Position numbers and translations under genes: made by a program
Shown here: piece by piece, positions 9,243 through 17,701 of the stretch
Position numbering within the stretch: position 1 is the stretch's first letter
How the letters are laid out: each line of letters opens with the position of its first letter
Assembly: GCF_001883705.2 (NCBI RefSeq)
Contig: NZ_MDEQ02000002.1
Span: 372,001 to 436,000, forward strand
DNA from: Burkholderia catarinensis
GTDB lineage: Bacteria > Pseudomonadota > Gammaproteobacteria > Burkholderiales > Burkholderiaceae
Direction: 5' to 3'
Length of the DNA stretch: 64,000 nt
The notes under the pieces: generated by a model
Seen by the model: only the letters and a program-made list of their open reading frames with translations
Told to the model about the DNA's origin: nothing
The model's database searches: none

Positions 9243-10277
9243 CTACGTGCAGTGCTCGTTTCGCCACGATTTCGGCGCCATGCCAAATCGCTTCGTGAAC
9301 CATTGAGTGAAGGACGCGTGTCTCGTGTAGCCGAGCAGCGCGGCAACGCGTCCGATCGAATACCGCCGGTTGCTCATATAGCGAATCGCGAGATCATGCC
9401 GCACTTCTTCGATCAGATCGGAGAACGTCGTGTTCGTTTCGGCCAGGTGTCGCTGCAGAGAGCGCACGCTCATATGCAACTGGCGGGCGACGTGCTCGAT
9501 GTCCGCCTGCTCGACGGGTAGCAGCAAATAGATCGTGTTGCGAACTTCCGCGTCGATGGTCGGAGAACCTTCCACGTCGACGGATTTCGCCAATCCCTCC
9601 GCATATCTGACCAGTTCCGGATCCGCCATCGGATTGGGTTGATCCAGATCGCTATCGAGGCAAATCAACCCGTTGAAGTCGCTGCCGAACATCACCGGGC
9701 AGCCGAAGTAATGCCGGTGATCGCGCAGGTCCGGCGGTGCCGGATGCGTGAAGTGGACACTGATCGGCTTCCAGTTCGGGCCGAGAATTGCCGCGCAGGT
9801 TCGTGTCAGCACACCGATCGCAAGCTCGACCGTTTGCCGTGGCCATTCACCCGTGTCGCACAGAATCTGCTCGCCGATCACAACCCTCGATCCGGTCGTT
9901 TCGAAGTAGAGCCCGAGCGCGTCATTCAGCAAGTGACGATATTGCAGCATCGCGAGGAGCACCTCGCGAAGCGTGCGCTTGTGCGCCAGCAGCAGACCGA
10001 TGACCCCGAAATCGAATGCTGTGCGTGCCTTCGCCATCTGGATGCCGAAAGACAGGCAGCCGGACTCGGATGCGGAAGTCTCGAGCAGTTTGCAAACCGC
10101 CAGGAACGAGATGCGTTGTTCCCGGTTCATCAGCATCGCCGGATCGAGCCCGAACTTGCGCAACAGGTCGTGCGCGGGTAGCCCGTGTCGCAGCGCAACC
10201 TGGATGTAATGCGTCAACGCGGCTGCCCGGGCCTTGGGTTCATTTGCTGTCACTTCACTGCGCTGAGCGGTTGCCAT
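9243..10277 (-). CDS. AraC-family regulator (OruR/ArgR-like, Arabinose_bd type)
   Basis: A 344-residue activator with a helical N-terminal ligand domain of the type found in OruR and other catabolic regulators, and a C-terminal double helix-turn-helix (ADIEHVARQLHMSVRSLQRH and IGRVAALLGYTRHASFTQWF). The ATG at 10277 (MATAQRSE) is chosen; longer in-frame starts run into the shared regulatory region. The gene lies between the two catabolic units, and its own upstream region contains copy B of the 85-bp element. It is therefore the obvious candidate to bind the 21-bp-phased repeats and switch on both BKACE operons, perhaps also controlling itself. Confidence 0.88.
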   Translation of the reverse strand: MATAQRSEVTANEPKARAAALTHYIQVALRHGLPAHDLLRKFGLDPAMLMNREQRISFLAVCKLLETSASESGCLSFGIQMAKARTAFDFGVIGLLLAHKRTLREVLLAMLQYRHLLNDALGLYFETTGSRVVIGEQILCDTGEWPRQTVELAIGVLTRTCAAILGPNWKPISVHFTHPAPPDLRDHRHYFGCPVMFGSDFNGLICLDSDLDQPNPMADPELVRYAEGLAKSVDVEGSPTIDAEVRNTIYLLLPVEQADIEHVARQLHMSVRSLQRHLAETNTTFSDLIEEVRHDLAIRYMSNRRYSIGRVAALLGYTRHASFTQWFTKRFGMAPKSWRNEHCT

Positions 10278-10288
10278 CGCGGGGCCTC

Positions 10289-10373
10289 GGGGTTTATACG
10301 AACTGGCGCGAAAAATGAAGAAAACGGCGCCAAAACTAAAATCGACTTTACGGGTTGCCATATAGTAGCCAAC
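10289..10373 (+). promoter_or_regulatory. Duplicated AraC-type promoter/operator, copy B
   Basis: Counterpart of 2221-2305, about three quarters identical by hand alignment. Direct repeats TGGCGCGAAAA (10304-10314) and CGGCGCCAAAA (10325-10335) are 21 bp apart, and TATAGT lies at 10361-10366, with the same spacings as copy A. It sits in the divergent region between the AraC gene (minus) and the quinone reductase (plus), and is placed to drive the plus-strand unit starting at 10487. Confidence 0.7.
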
Positions 10374-10486
10374 AACAGTTCGTCGCGCATCCGCTCGGTA
10401 AATCAAGACCTTGAGCAAGGCGATCGGCCCAGGCAGGGCCACGATGCACGACCCCCACTACAGATGCCATTCATGGAGAAGTTCAC

Positions 10487-11458
10487 ATGCCACATGCAAT
10501 CCGTCTTTACGAAATCGGCGGTCCGGAAGTCCTCAAGCTCGAAGAGGTCGAGGTCGGCGAACCGGGGCCGGGACAAGCCCGCGTCCGGCATAGCCACATC
10601 GCCGTCAACTTCATCGACATCTATCACCGCACGGGCTACTACCCGCTGCAGCTACCGAACGGTCTGGGTTCGGATGCAGTCGGTGTCGTCGAGGCGGTCG
10701 GACCCGACGTGACCGATATCAAGGTCGGTGATCGCGTCGGCTACCTGATGGGCCCGCAGGGCGCCTATTCCGACGTTCGCGTGATGCCTGCCGGGGTCTT
10801 GATTCCGCTGCCCGACGGCATCTCCGATCGAACCGCGGCGACGCTCATCATGAAGGGCATGACGGCTCAATACCTGTTTCGTCAGGTCTATCCGTTGAAG
10901 GGCGGCGAAACGATTCTGTATCACGCCGCTGCCGGCGGCGTTGGGCTGATCGCCTGCCAGTGGGCGCGTGCGCTCGGCGTAACGATGATCGGCACCGTCA
11001 GCAGCGATGAAAAGGCGGAGATTGCCAAGGAGAACGGCTGTACGCATACGATCGTCACGTCGCGCGAAAACATTGCCGAGCGTGTGCGCGAGCTGACGGA
11101 CGGAAAGGGCGTGCCGGTCGTTTTCGACTCCATCGGAAAAGACACGCTACAGGCATCGCTCGACAGCCTGCAGGTGCGCGGCACGCTCGTCAGTAATGGC
11201 ACGAGTTCCGGACCGGTCCATATCGATGCGTTGGCGCGCGCGCTGAAAGGTTCGATCTGGTTCACGCGTCCGGCGATGGTGCACTACGCGACTCCGCGGT
11301 CGCACATGCTGTCGATGGCAAAGGAACTGTTCGATCTCGTGCTCGAAGGAAAAATCAAGAGCGAGCCGAAACAGACCTTCGCGCTGGCGGATGCCGCCGA
11401 CGCGCATCGCATGCTCGAGTCGCGGAAGACGACTGGCGCCACCGTGCTGGTGCCATGA
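10487..11458 (+). CDS. NADPH:quinone oxidoreductase (zeta-crystallin type)
   Basis: A 323-residue zinc-free medium-chain reductase. It starts with an ATG preceded by GGAG and shows the family features: VNFIDIYHRTGYYP near residue 45, GSDAVGVVEAVG near 65, and the NADPH-binding stretch YHAAAGGVGLIACQWA near residue 145. The paired zinc-binding cysteines of alcohol dehydrogenases are absent. It opens the second catabolic unit, directly behind the copy B promoter, so a detoxifying or electron-transfer role tied to the pathway is likely. The actual acceptor is not evident. Confidence 0.85.
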   Translation: MPHAIRLYEIGGPEVLKLEEVEVGEPGPGQARVRHSHIAVNFIDIYHRTGYYPLQLPNGLGSDAVGVVEAVGPDVTDIKVGDRVGYLMGPQGAYSDVRVMPAGVLIPLPDGISDRTAATLIMKGMTAQYLFRQVYPLKGGETILYHAAAGGVGLIACQWARALGVTMIGTVSSDEKAEIAKENGCTHTIVTSRENIAERVRELTDGKGVPVVFDSIGKDTLQASLDSLQVRGTLVSNGTSSGPVHIDALARALKGSIWFTRPAMVHYATPRSHMLSMAKELFDLVLEGKIKSEPKQTFALADAADAHRMLESRKTTGATVLVP

Positions 11459-11624
11459 CTTCGGCATAGTTCCGCGCGAGTCCGAAGGGGCTTCTCATGC
11501 ACGTCATTGCGAGACGTTGCAGCGGAGGCACCCTTGCAGCGCGACTGCACGACGATGGCGTTTGAAATTACAACGAGGAGCGCACGGCGCCGTGCTCCGA
11601 AGAAGATTCAGGAGACTTTGTGTT

Positions 11625-12473
11625 ATGCATATCGAGCAACTGACCTATGCGTTGGGCGCTGAACTGACGGGCGTGAAGTTGGCAGATGCGATTCACGATG
11701 ACGGTCTGTTCGGGGAGATTCGCGAGGCGCTGCTTAAGTATCGCGTGCTCTTTCTGAGAGACCAGGATCTCGCCAGCGCGGAGCATGTGGCCTTCGCGCA
11801 GCGATTCGGCGACCTCGAGGGCCATCCGGTCGCGGGTAGCGACCCCGAGCATCCGGGCCTTGTCCGAATCTACAAGACGCCGGATCAACGACCGGACCGC
11901 TACGAAAATGCATGGCATTCCGATGCCACGTGGCGGGAAGCGCCGCCCTTCGGCGCGGTGCTCAGGTGTGTCGAATGTCCCCCGATCGGTGGCGACACAA
12001 TGTGGGCAAACATGGCGCTTGCCTACGAAAAGCTGCCTGACCCTATCAAGGACAAGATTGCGAATCTGCGTGCTCGTCACAGCATCGAGGCCACCTTCGG
12101 CGCGTCGATGCCGATGGAGAACCGTCTGGCGCTAAAGGCGCAGTATCCGGACGCCGAGCATCCGGTCGTGCGTACGCATCCGGAAACGGGCGAGAAGGTG
12201 TTGTACGTGAACGTATTCACCACGCACTTCACCAATTTCCACACCGCGGAGCATGTTCGATATGGGCAGGATGCGAACCCAGGAGGCGCGGATCTCCTTC
12301 GCTACCTGATCAGTCAGGCGTATATCCCGGAGTATCAGGTCCGGTGGCGGTGGAAGCCGAAAAGCGTTGCGATCTGGGATAACAGCGCGACGCAGCACTA
12401 CGCGGTGATGGATTACCCGCCGTGCTATCGAAAGATGGATCGTGCCGGAATCATCGGCACCAAGCCCTATTGA
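11625..12473 (+). CDS. TauD/TfdA-family Fe(II)/2-oxoglutarate dioxygenase
   Basis: A 282-residue dioxygenase of the taurine/2,4-D dioxygenase family. The iron facial triad begins with HSD in AWHSDATWREAPP near residue 100; the distal histidine is in WDNSATQHYAVMDY, followed by the 2-oxoglutarate-binding arginine in YRKMDRAG. The ATG at 11625 has AGGAG about 10 nt upstream and gives the usual family length. Such enzymes hydroxylate a carbon next to a heteroatom, often releasing sulfite, phenol or an amine. In this island it is the best candidate for the first attack on the growth substrate. Confidence 0.87.
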   Translation: MHIEQLTYALGAELTGVKLADAIHDDGLFGEIREALLKYRVLFLRDQDLASAEHVAFAQRFGDLEGHPVAGSDPEHPGLVRIYKTPDQRPDRYENAWHSDATWREAPPFGAVLRCVECPPIGGDTMWANMALAYEKLPDPIKDKIANLRARHSIEATFGASMPMENRLALKAQYPDAEHPVVRTHPETGEKVLYVNVFTTHFTNFHTAEHVRYGQDANPGGADLLRYLISQAYIPEYQVRWRWKPKSVAIWDNSATQHYAVMDYPPCYRKMDRAGIIGTKPY

Positions 12474-12573
12474 ATGCTCGCGGGCGCTTCGTGGAACCCG
12501 ACTCTACGTTGCTGGCAAGCGCCCGTTTCGAATCAATTTTCGCCGATCGGCGAGCGCACCGAGAACCTGCCGG

Positions 12574-13122
12574 ATGGAACCGACAATCGTCATCGTACCC
12601 GGGCTGCGTGATCATGTGACCGAACATTGGCAAACGCTGCTGGAAGCAAAGTTGAGCAATTCGATTTCGGTCGAACCGCTCGAGACCGACAAGCTCAGCT
12701 GCGCGGCGCGCGTCGCCGCGCTCGACGCGACACTCGCCCGCGTCGACGGCCCCGTCATTCTGGTTGCGCATAGCGCTGGCGTCATGATTACCGTGCATTG
12801 GGCGAACAAGCATCGACGGGAGATCCTTGGTGCGCTGCTTGCCACGCCGCCCGATCTCGAGACGCCACTGCCGCACGGGCATGTCTCGCGCGAGATTCTG
12901 GAGCAGAACGGTTGGCTGCCGATTCCGCGTAAAACGCTACCGTTTCCGAGCGTTATCGCCGCGAGCCGCAACGATCCACTGGCGACCTTCGATCGCGTCG
13001 CCGAGTTTGCCGTCGATTGGGGAAGCCGTCTGGTCGACCTCGGAAACGTCGGTCATTTGAATCCGGCGGCCGGATTCGGCGAATGGCCGATGGCGGAAGA
13101 GCTGATCCACGCATTGCGCTGA
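12574..13122 (+). CDS. RBBP9/YdeN-family serine hydrolase
   Basis: A 182-residue small alpha/beta hydrolase. It shows VPGLRDHVTEHWQTLLE at the N-terminus, the nucleophile motif VAHSAGVM near residue 67, and the closing GNVGHLNPAAGFGEWP that carries the catalytic histidine. The ATG at 12574 starts directly at MEPTIVIVPG, the usual N-terminus. It lies 100 nt after the TauD-like gene and 29 nt before the second BKACE gene, so it is cotranscribed. It may hydrolyse an ester or thioester in the pathway, but members of this family mostly lack a known substrate. Confidence 0.82.
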   Translation: MEPTIVIVPGLRDHVTEHWQTLLEAKLSNSISVEPLETDKLSCAARVAALDATLARVDGPVILVAHSAGVMITVHWANKHRREILGALLATPPDLETPLPHGHVSREILEQNGWLPIPRKTLPFPSVIAASRNDPLATFDRVAEFAVDWGSRLVDLGNVGHLNPAAGFGEWPMAEELIHALR

Positions 13123-13151
13123 TCCCTGCCACTTCAAGTAAGGAGACAATC

Positions 13152-14204
13152 GTGCAATTTCTCGATGATTCGCTGCTGCCTGAAAATCAGGAACCCTTAG
13201 TTATTCAGGTAGCGCCATATGGGCCGCAATTTCTTCCGGGCGATTCCGACGACATCCCCGTCAGCATGGACGAGCAGGTTCAGAAGGCGGTGGATTGCTA
13301 CAACGCCGGGGCGACCGTGCTGCACGTACACGTGCGCGAAGCCGATGGAAAGGGAAGCAAGCGGCTGTCGATGTTCAACGAGCTGCTCACCCGGTTGCGC
13401 GACGCGGTACCCAAGATGATCCTGCAAGTCGGCGGCTCCATTTCGTTCGCACCGGAAGACTCCGGGCAGGCGGCGAAATGGCTGTCGGATGACGCGCGGC
13501 ACATGTTGGCCGCGCTCGACCCCAAGCCGGACCAGGTGACGATCGTTGTCAACAACGCCACGATGAACGTCACCGAGCTTCATCCCAAGGAAGAATTCGC
13601 GGGAACCTCCCTCGCTGAGCCGGCCTACTTCGAGGCTTATCGCAACATGTCGTACGAGGCCGGACCGCTGTTCGTCGAGGAGCACCTCAAGCGGCTGCAG
13701 GCCGCACGCATTCAGCCGCACTTCATGATCGGCCAGATCGCCAAGCTGGAATCGATCGAGCGCCTGATCCGGCGGGGCATTTACAAGGGACCGCTGGTGG
13801 TGAACTGGGTGCAGCTCGGCGGCGGATCCGAGGGGCCGAATCCGCGGAACATGCTGGAAATGATCAATCGCCTGCCGGATAACGCGGTATTCACGGTCGA
13901 ATCTTTCATGCGCTACGTTCATCCGTTGACGACGATGGCGATTGCGATGGGATTCCACGTGCGCTGCGGCATCGAAGACACGCTGTGGGGACGCAAGGGC
14001 GAAAGGATGACATCGGTGCAGCAGGTAGAACGCATGGCGAACATGTCGCGCAGCTTGTATCGCGAAGTAGCCGATGCGGACGAGGCACGGCGCATTTACC
14101 GGATCGGCGAATGGTACGAGTCCACCGACGAGACGCTCATGAAGGTCGGCTATCTCCCGAACCGGAAGAGCGGCGTGCTTGGGCAGCCGTCGTGGGTCGC
14201 ATAG
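13152..14204 (+). CDS. Beta-keto acid cleavage enzyme (BKACE, DUF849), copy 2
   Basis: A 350-residue paralogue of the protein at 2412-3464, with the same metal ligands H58/H60 (LHVHVRE) and E275 (CGIEDT). The start is a GTG at 13152 behind a strong AAGGAGACAATC, aligning exactly with the ATG of copy 1. Longer in-frame starts overlap the hydrolase. The region from about residue 125 to 160 and the WGRKGE loop differ from copy 1, which suggests a second beta-keto acid in the same catabolic sequence. It should again give acetoacetate for the synthetase encoded at 5069-7114. Confidence 0.9.
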   Translation: MQFLDDSLLPENQEPLVIQVAPYGPQFLPGDSDDIPVSMDEQVQKAVDCYNAGATVLHVHVREADGKGSKRLSMFNELLTRLRDAVPKMILQVGGSISFAPEDSGQAAKWLSDDARHMLAALDPKPDQVTIVVNNATMNVTELHPKEEFAGTSLAEPAYFEAYRNMSYEAGPLFVEEHLKRLQAARIQPHFMIGQIAKLESIERLIRRGIYKGPLVVNWVQLGGGSEGPNPRNMLEMINRLPDNAVFTVESFMRYVHPLTTMAIAMGFHVRCGIEDTLWGRKGERMTSVQQVERMANMSRSLYREVADADEARRIYRIGEWYESTDETLMKVGYLPNRKSGVLGQPSWVA

Positions 14205-14398
14205 CAATCCGAAGCGTCGTGACTCTGGGTGACTCGATACGCCCGTAGTCTGACGCTGGTCGCTGAAAGGCCGCCGTCTTGCAATGGATGTACGAGCAAT
14301 GAGTGTGTCGTCCGGGATCCGCGATCCCGGTTCGTTTGGAGGTCGGTCGATATCAGATCGGGGTAACCCGACAATCACAATAAGTAGCGGAGACGTCG

Positions 14399-15520
14399 AT
14401 GAAACTGAAATGGAGCGGTGGGGCAGTTCTCGCGGTATTCGCGTGTGCGGCGCACGCGCAGTCGTCAGTTACGCTGTACGGTGTGATCGATTCCGGCTTG
14501 CTGTATCAAAGTACGTCAGCGGCGTCGTTCGCCCCGACTGCACGTAACAATGGACACGTGTTCGCGTTCAAGGATGCCGGTATCTATTCGAGCATCTGGG
14601 GCATGAAGGGTACGGAGGACATCGGCGGTGGCTACAAAGTGAACTTTCGGCTGCAGGGTGTGTTTAACAGCGGCACTGGAAAACTCGGACTCTCGGACAC
14701 GACGGGCGGTACCTCCGTATTCAATCAGCAGACGACGATCGGTATCTCCGGCCCGTTCGGCTCGTTCGATGCCGGACGCCAGTTCACGCCAATGATCTAT
14801 GCGATGGCCGAAACCGACGCGCGCAATGCGCAGTATTTCGGCAGCATCCTGACTGCGTGGCTTGGTATGAACCAGGTCGCCGGCTGGCCGGGCACGAACT
14901 CGAATGTGCCGATCGGTGCGCTGTATGACAGCAATGCACTCGTCTATCAATCGCCCAAGTTCTACGGCGCGTCAGTTGCGCTCGAATATGCGCCGGGCGG
15001 GGTTGCGGGGCAGATCCAGGGCGGCACACGAGAGTCGGCGGTGCTCAAGTATTCGAACTACGGGCTCAATCTCGCGGCGGTGTACTACAACGCCCACGAC
15101 ACGAACGCGGCAGCGGCGACTCCGACTGGCCTCGACAACAACCGCTTCTATTACCTGGGCGCGAAATACACGTTCCGCGGGTTGTCGGTGTCGGCGTCGT
15201 ATGCGATCGGCAAGAATCCGTCAAACACCAAACTCGCGGACTACGAAATGATCTCGGGTGGTCTCGGCTGCCAGTTCACGCCGTACTTTCGGATCACATC
15301 CGGGTACTACTATCTGAAGGATCGCAACAACGGCGCGAACCATTCCAGCGAATACGCGGCGGGTGCCGAGTACAGCCTGTCGAAACGCACGATGGTGTAT
15401 GCGCAGGTCGGTTACGTCGCGAACCGCGGCACGATGAACCAGACGATCACGTATGGCCAGCCAGTCGCGCCGGGTGTGTCGACGACGGCCGCGATGATCG
15501 GCATGCGGCATAGCTTCTGA
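14399..15520 (+). CDS. Gram-negative porin (trimeric, OmpC-like)
   Basis: A 373-residue outer-membrane porin. It has a signal peptide ending in CAAHA before QSSVTLYGVIDSG, the standard start of mature Burkholderia porins, many GxY-type beta strands, and the C-terminal ...MIGMRHSF ending in phenylalanine needed for outer-membrane assembly. GGAG precedes the ATG. It lies 194 nt after the second BKACE gene in the same direction, so it may provide substrate uptake for this pathway, though it could have its own promoter in that gap. Confidence 0.9.
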   Translation: MKLKWSGGAVLAVFACAAHAQSSVTLYGVIDSGLLYQSTSAASFAPTARNNGHVFAFKDAGIYSSIWGMKGTEDIGGGYKVNFRLQGVFNSGTGKLGLSDTTGGTSVFNQQTTIGISGPFGSFDAGRQFTPMIYAMAETDARNAQYFGSILTAWLGMNQVAGWPGTNSNVPIGALYDSNALVYQSPKFYGASVALEYAPGGVAGQIQGGTRESAVLKYSNYGLNLAAVYYNAHDTNAAAATPTGLDNNRFYYLGAKYTFRGLSVSASYAIGKNPSNTKLADYEMISGGLGCQFTPYFRITSGYYYLKDRNNGANHSSEYAAGAEYSLSKRTMVYAQVGYVANRGTMNQTITYGQPVAPGVSTTAAMIGMRHSF

Positions 15521-15561
15521 CGAAGCAAAGAGGAAATTTGAAGACGAAACGGAGAACGACG

Positions 15562-15948
15562 ATGAAGACGATGAACGGCATCAGGGCGGTACTCTGCATC
15601 GTGATCGCGGCGGTGACGAGTGACGTGTCGGCGCAGGCGAGCGCGCCTGTCGAGGCATCGGCGAATACGTCGGGCGGCGCAGCGGTCGCCGCGTCCGGCG
15701 GAACATCGGCAAAAGCCTTGCGGCAGGCCAACCGCGCGCTGCGGCGCAAAGTATACGCGGCGCTCGCGCAGCACAAGGAGATCGACGCGGGCAGCATCAG
15801 CGTTACCGCGAAAGGCGGCGCAGTCACGCTGAACGGTACGGTGGCCGAAGCGTCACAGATTGAAACGGTCGGCAATGTCGCGAAGAGCGTCGCCGGCGTA
15901 ACATCGGTGACTAATAAAGTTGCGATCCAGCGTCCGTTAGGGCAATAA
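15562..15948 (+). CDS. BON-domain periplasmic protein
   Basis: A 128-residue protein with a signal peptide (MKTMNGIRAVLCIVIAAV, cleavage after VSA), an Ala/Ser-rich linker and one C-terminal BON domain of about 65 residues containing ISVTAKGGAVTLNGTV and VAGVTSVTNKV. BON domains bind phospholipid and often act in envelope maintenance. The ATG at 15562 follows GGAGAACGACG; a TTG at 15538 after GAGGAAA is a less likely alternative. It is 41 nt downstream of the porin gene and is probably cotranscribed with it. Confidence 0.82.
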   Translation: MKTMNGIRAVLCIVIAAVTSDVSAQASAPVEASANTSGGAAVAASGGTSAKALRQANRALRRKVYAALAQHKEIDAGSISVTAKGGAVTLNGTVAEASQIETVGNVAKSVAGVTSVTNKVAIQRPLGQ

Positions 15949-16041
15949 CAAGAATGTCAACGCGTGCCAATCTCAGCCGGGGTTAGTTGTACTGGCTTAT
16001 TGGCTGCGAAGGGAATTGCAAGTTTGCTTGTTGTTTTTCTT

Positions 16042-16068
16042 GGGGCAACCCGCTTTGTGGGTTGCCCC
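16042..16068. terminator. Strong hairpin after BON gene, possible terminator
   Basis: A perfect 10-bp stem (GGGGCAACCC/GGGTTGCCCC) with a 7-nt loop lies 94 nt after the BON gene. No T-run follows on either strand, so it is either a terminator needing other factors or a structured spacer. Confidence 0.4.
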
Positions 16069-16231
16069 GCCGTACTGTTCTTGAAGCGCCACATTTTCGA
16101 GCGAAACATGTCGCCGGCACCGGCAGAGGTCATCCTGATCAGACGACGGCAGATGGTCACGGGCAATATGATGGTGCGCCTGAAATCGTCATACTATTAA
16201 TGTTCGAAATCCTTCTCCGGAGCTTTCTGCA

Positions 16232-16690
16232 ATGTCATCGCGCATCGACGTTCACTTCTTCCGCATCCTTGCGGACAGCTACCACCGGCTGCTCGACAAG
16301 TCGCTCGTTCCTGCCGGGATGGGCACGTCCGAAGCTGCGACATGGCTGTACGAGGAAGCACCTTTCGGGATTCTCGCGCACGATGTAGCGGTAGATCCCG
16401 TGTTCGTCTACGGCAACAAGCGCGCGCAAGCCATTTTCGGATATGACTGGGATGACCTGACCGCACTGCCTTCACGGTTCTCGGCGGAGCCGATGGAGCG
16501 AAGTGAACGCCAGTTGTTTCTCGAGCAAGTCGCGCGAGACGGCTTCGTGTCGGGATATCGCGGAATACGTATCACCAAGTCCGGCACACGCTTCTGGATC
16601 GATCACGCGACGGTGTGGCAACTCACGGATCCGGCCGGGAATCACTGCGGTCAGGCAGCGATGATCCCGGAGGTGCGCGCCATTGGGTAG
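16232..16690 (+). CDS. MEKHLA-domain (PAS-like) protein
   Basis: A 152-residue protein that appears to consist of a single MEKHLA domain, a PAS-related sensor module first seen in plant HD-ZIP III proteins. Visible features are FRILADSYHRLL near residue 10, EAPFGILAHDV, FVYGNKRAQAIFGYDWDDL near residue 60 and the closing FWIDHATVWQLTDPAGNHCGQAA. There is no attached output domain. The ATG at 16232 is supported by CGGAG upstream. It is flanked by unrelated small genes, and no partner is evident. Confidence 0.75.
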   Translation: MSSRIDVHFFRILADSYHRLLDKSLVPAGMGTSEAATWLYEEAPFGILAHDVAVDPVFVYGNKRAQAIFGYDWDDLTALPSRFSAEPMERSERQLFLEQVARDGFVSGYRGIRITKSGTRFWIDHATVWQLTDPAGNHCGQAAMIPEVRAIG

Positions 16691-16872
16691 TTTCCGCAAA
16701 CCTGACGCGTGCCCCGAAATCGGGACCAGATAACGAATTCGTAATCAACGGCTCACCTTCTGGAAAGTGCCCGCCCCCGAGAATGGAGTCGCACTCTTCA
16801 TCGCACTGGATGGAGAGCGAAGCACCCAAACCTCTCCCGGATTCGGTCATATCCCTCCAACAGGTGAATATC

Positions 16873-17193
16873 ATGAAGACTCTGATTCGTGCAGTACTGA
16901 TCTCGTGCGCATTGAGCGCTCCCATCATTGCTTTTGCACAAACCGCCGGCGGTCCTCTCACGCGTGCAGACGTGCGTGCCGACCTCGTGCGTGTCGAAAG
17001 TGCCGGGTATCGTCCGGTCGGCAGCGATCCGTACTATCCGGATGACATCCAGGCGGCGGAGGCCAAGGTCGCCGCGCAAAAACCGGACGCGCGGCCTGCG
17101 CAGTCAAATGCGAGTGCGCACGCGTTCAACGGCCGCGGCGCATCGGTGTCGTTCGCGTCGAACGATGCAGCGGGCCTCTTTGAACACCATTGA
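16873..17193 (+). CDS. DUF4148 periplasmic protein
   Basis: A 106-residue exported protein of the DUF4148 family, common and multicopy in Burkholderiales and of unknown function. It has a signal peptide (MKTLIRAVLISCALSAPIIAFA) followed by the family core LTRADVRADLVRVESAGY and the typical YYPDDIQAAEAKV. The ATG at 16873 follows AGGTGAATATC. It stands alone between the MEKHLA gene and the antitoxin-like gene on the opposite strand. Confidence 0.85.
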   Translation: MKTLIRAVLISCALSAPIIAFAQTAGGPLTRADVRADLVRVESAGYRPVGSDPYYPDDIQAAEAKVAAQKPDARPAQSNASAHAFNGRGASVSFASNDAAGLFEHH

Positions 17194-17308
17194 ACGGGCC
17201 GATGACACTGGAACGGACGGAACGCGTGGTGCGTTCCGTCAGACTGCGTAGTACTTCCATCGAAAGCCATTCTCTCGAGTTTCACCTGATCGGAACATCT
17301 TTCGCGAA

Positions 17309-17638
17309 CTATCGCATGGTAACGCCGTGCTTTCTGAACATCGGTGGTTCCCGATCGAGCTGTTCTGCAGTCTTGTAGTCGAAGGCTGGCAACGGCTCAT
17401 TGCTATACCAGAAGAGCGTGCTCTGCATGTTCCCGGAGATATCATTCGCCGCTCGGATGATCCGGAGCGCTTCCCGAAGGTACTTTTGCACACTTTCGGA
17501 ACCGGCAAGGCGGCTCACCGTATTGCGATGAACATGGGCCAGCCGCGCGAGCGTTTGCATATCGATATGCAAGGCCGCTGCGAAGCGTCGTGCCGAAACG
17601 ATAGGCGCCGCGCTCTCCGGATCCCTGAGGGACGCCAT
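17309..17638 (-). CDS. Xre/MbcA/ParS-type antitoxin domain protein, orphan and possibly truncated
   Basis: A 109-residue protein with an N-terminal helix-turn-helix (MQTLARLAHVHRNTVSRLAG) and a DUF2384-type toxin-binding segment (IIRAANDISGNMQSTLFWYS, then AFDYKTAEQL). Intact members continue with a 'GRxxxVLxYL'-like tail; here the frame ends with an unrelated tail (DREPPMFRKHGVTMR), so the C-terminus may be frameshifted. No RES-domain toxin lies on either side. The ATG lacks a clear ribosome binding site, and the codons upstream in frame look coding-like back to a stop at about 17702. It may be a relic of a toxin-antitoxin pair. Confidence 0.5.
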   Translation of the reverse strand: MASLRDPESAAPIVSARRFAAALHIDMQTLARLAHVHRNTVSRLAGSESVQKYLREALRIIRAANDISGNMQSTLFWYSNEPLPAFDYKTAEQLDREPPMFRKHGVTMR

Positions 17639-17701
17639 GAACTGTTCGAAACCGCTGGGTGGCGGGGAGTCGTAGGCGATGTCACCTTTTTTGCGAACCT
17701 A

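Noticed and set aside
2412-14204. Carnitine degradation cluster
   Set aside because: BKACE genes suggest it, but carnitine dehydrogenase, the betainyl-CoA thioesterase and carnitine uptake genes are absent, while a TauD dioxygenase and an acyl-CoA ligase are present.
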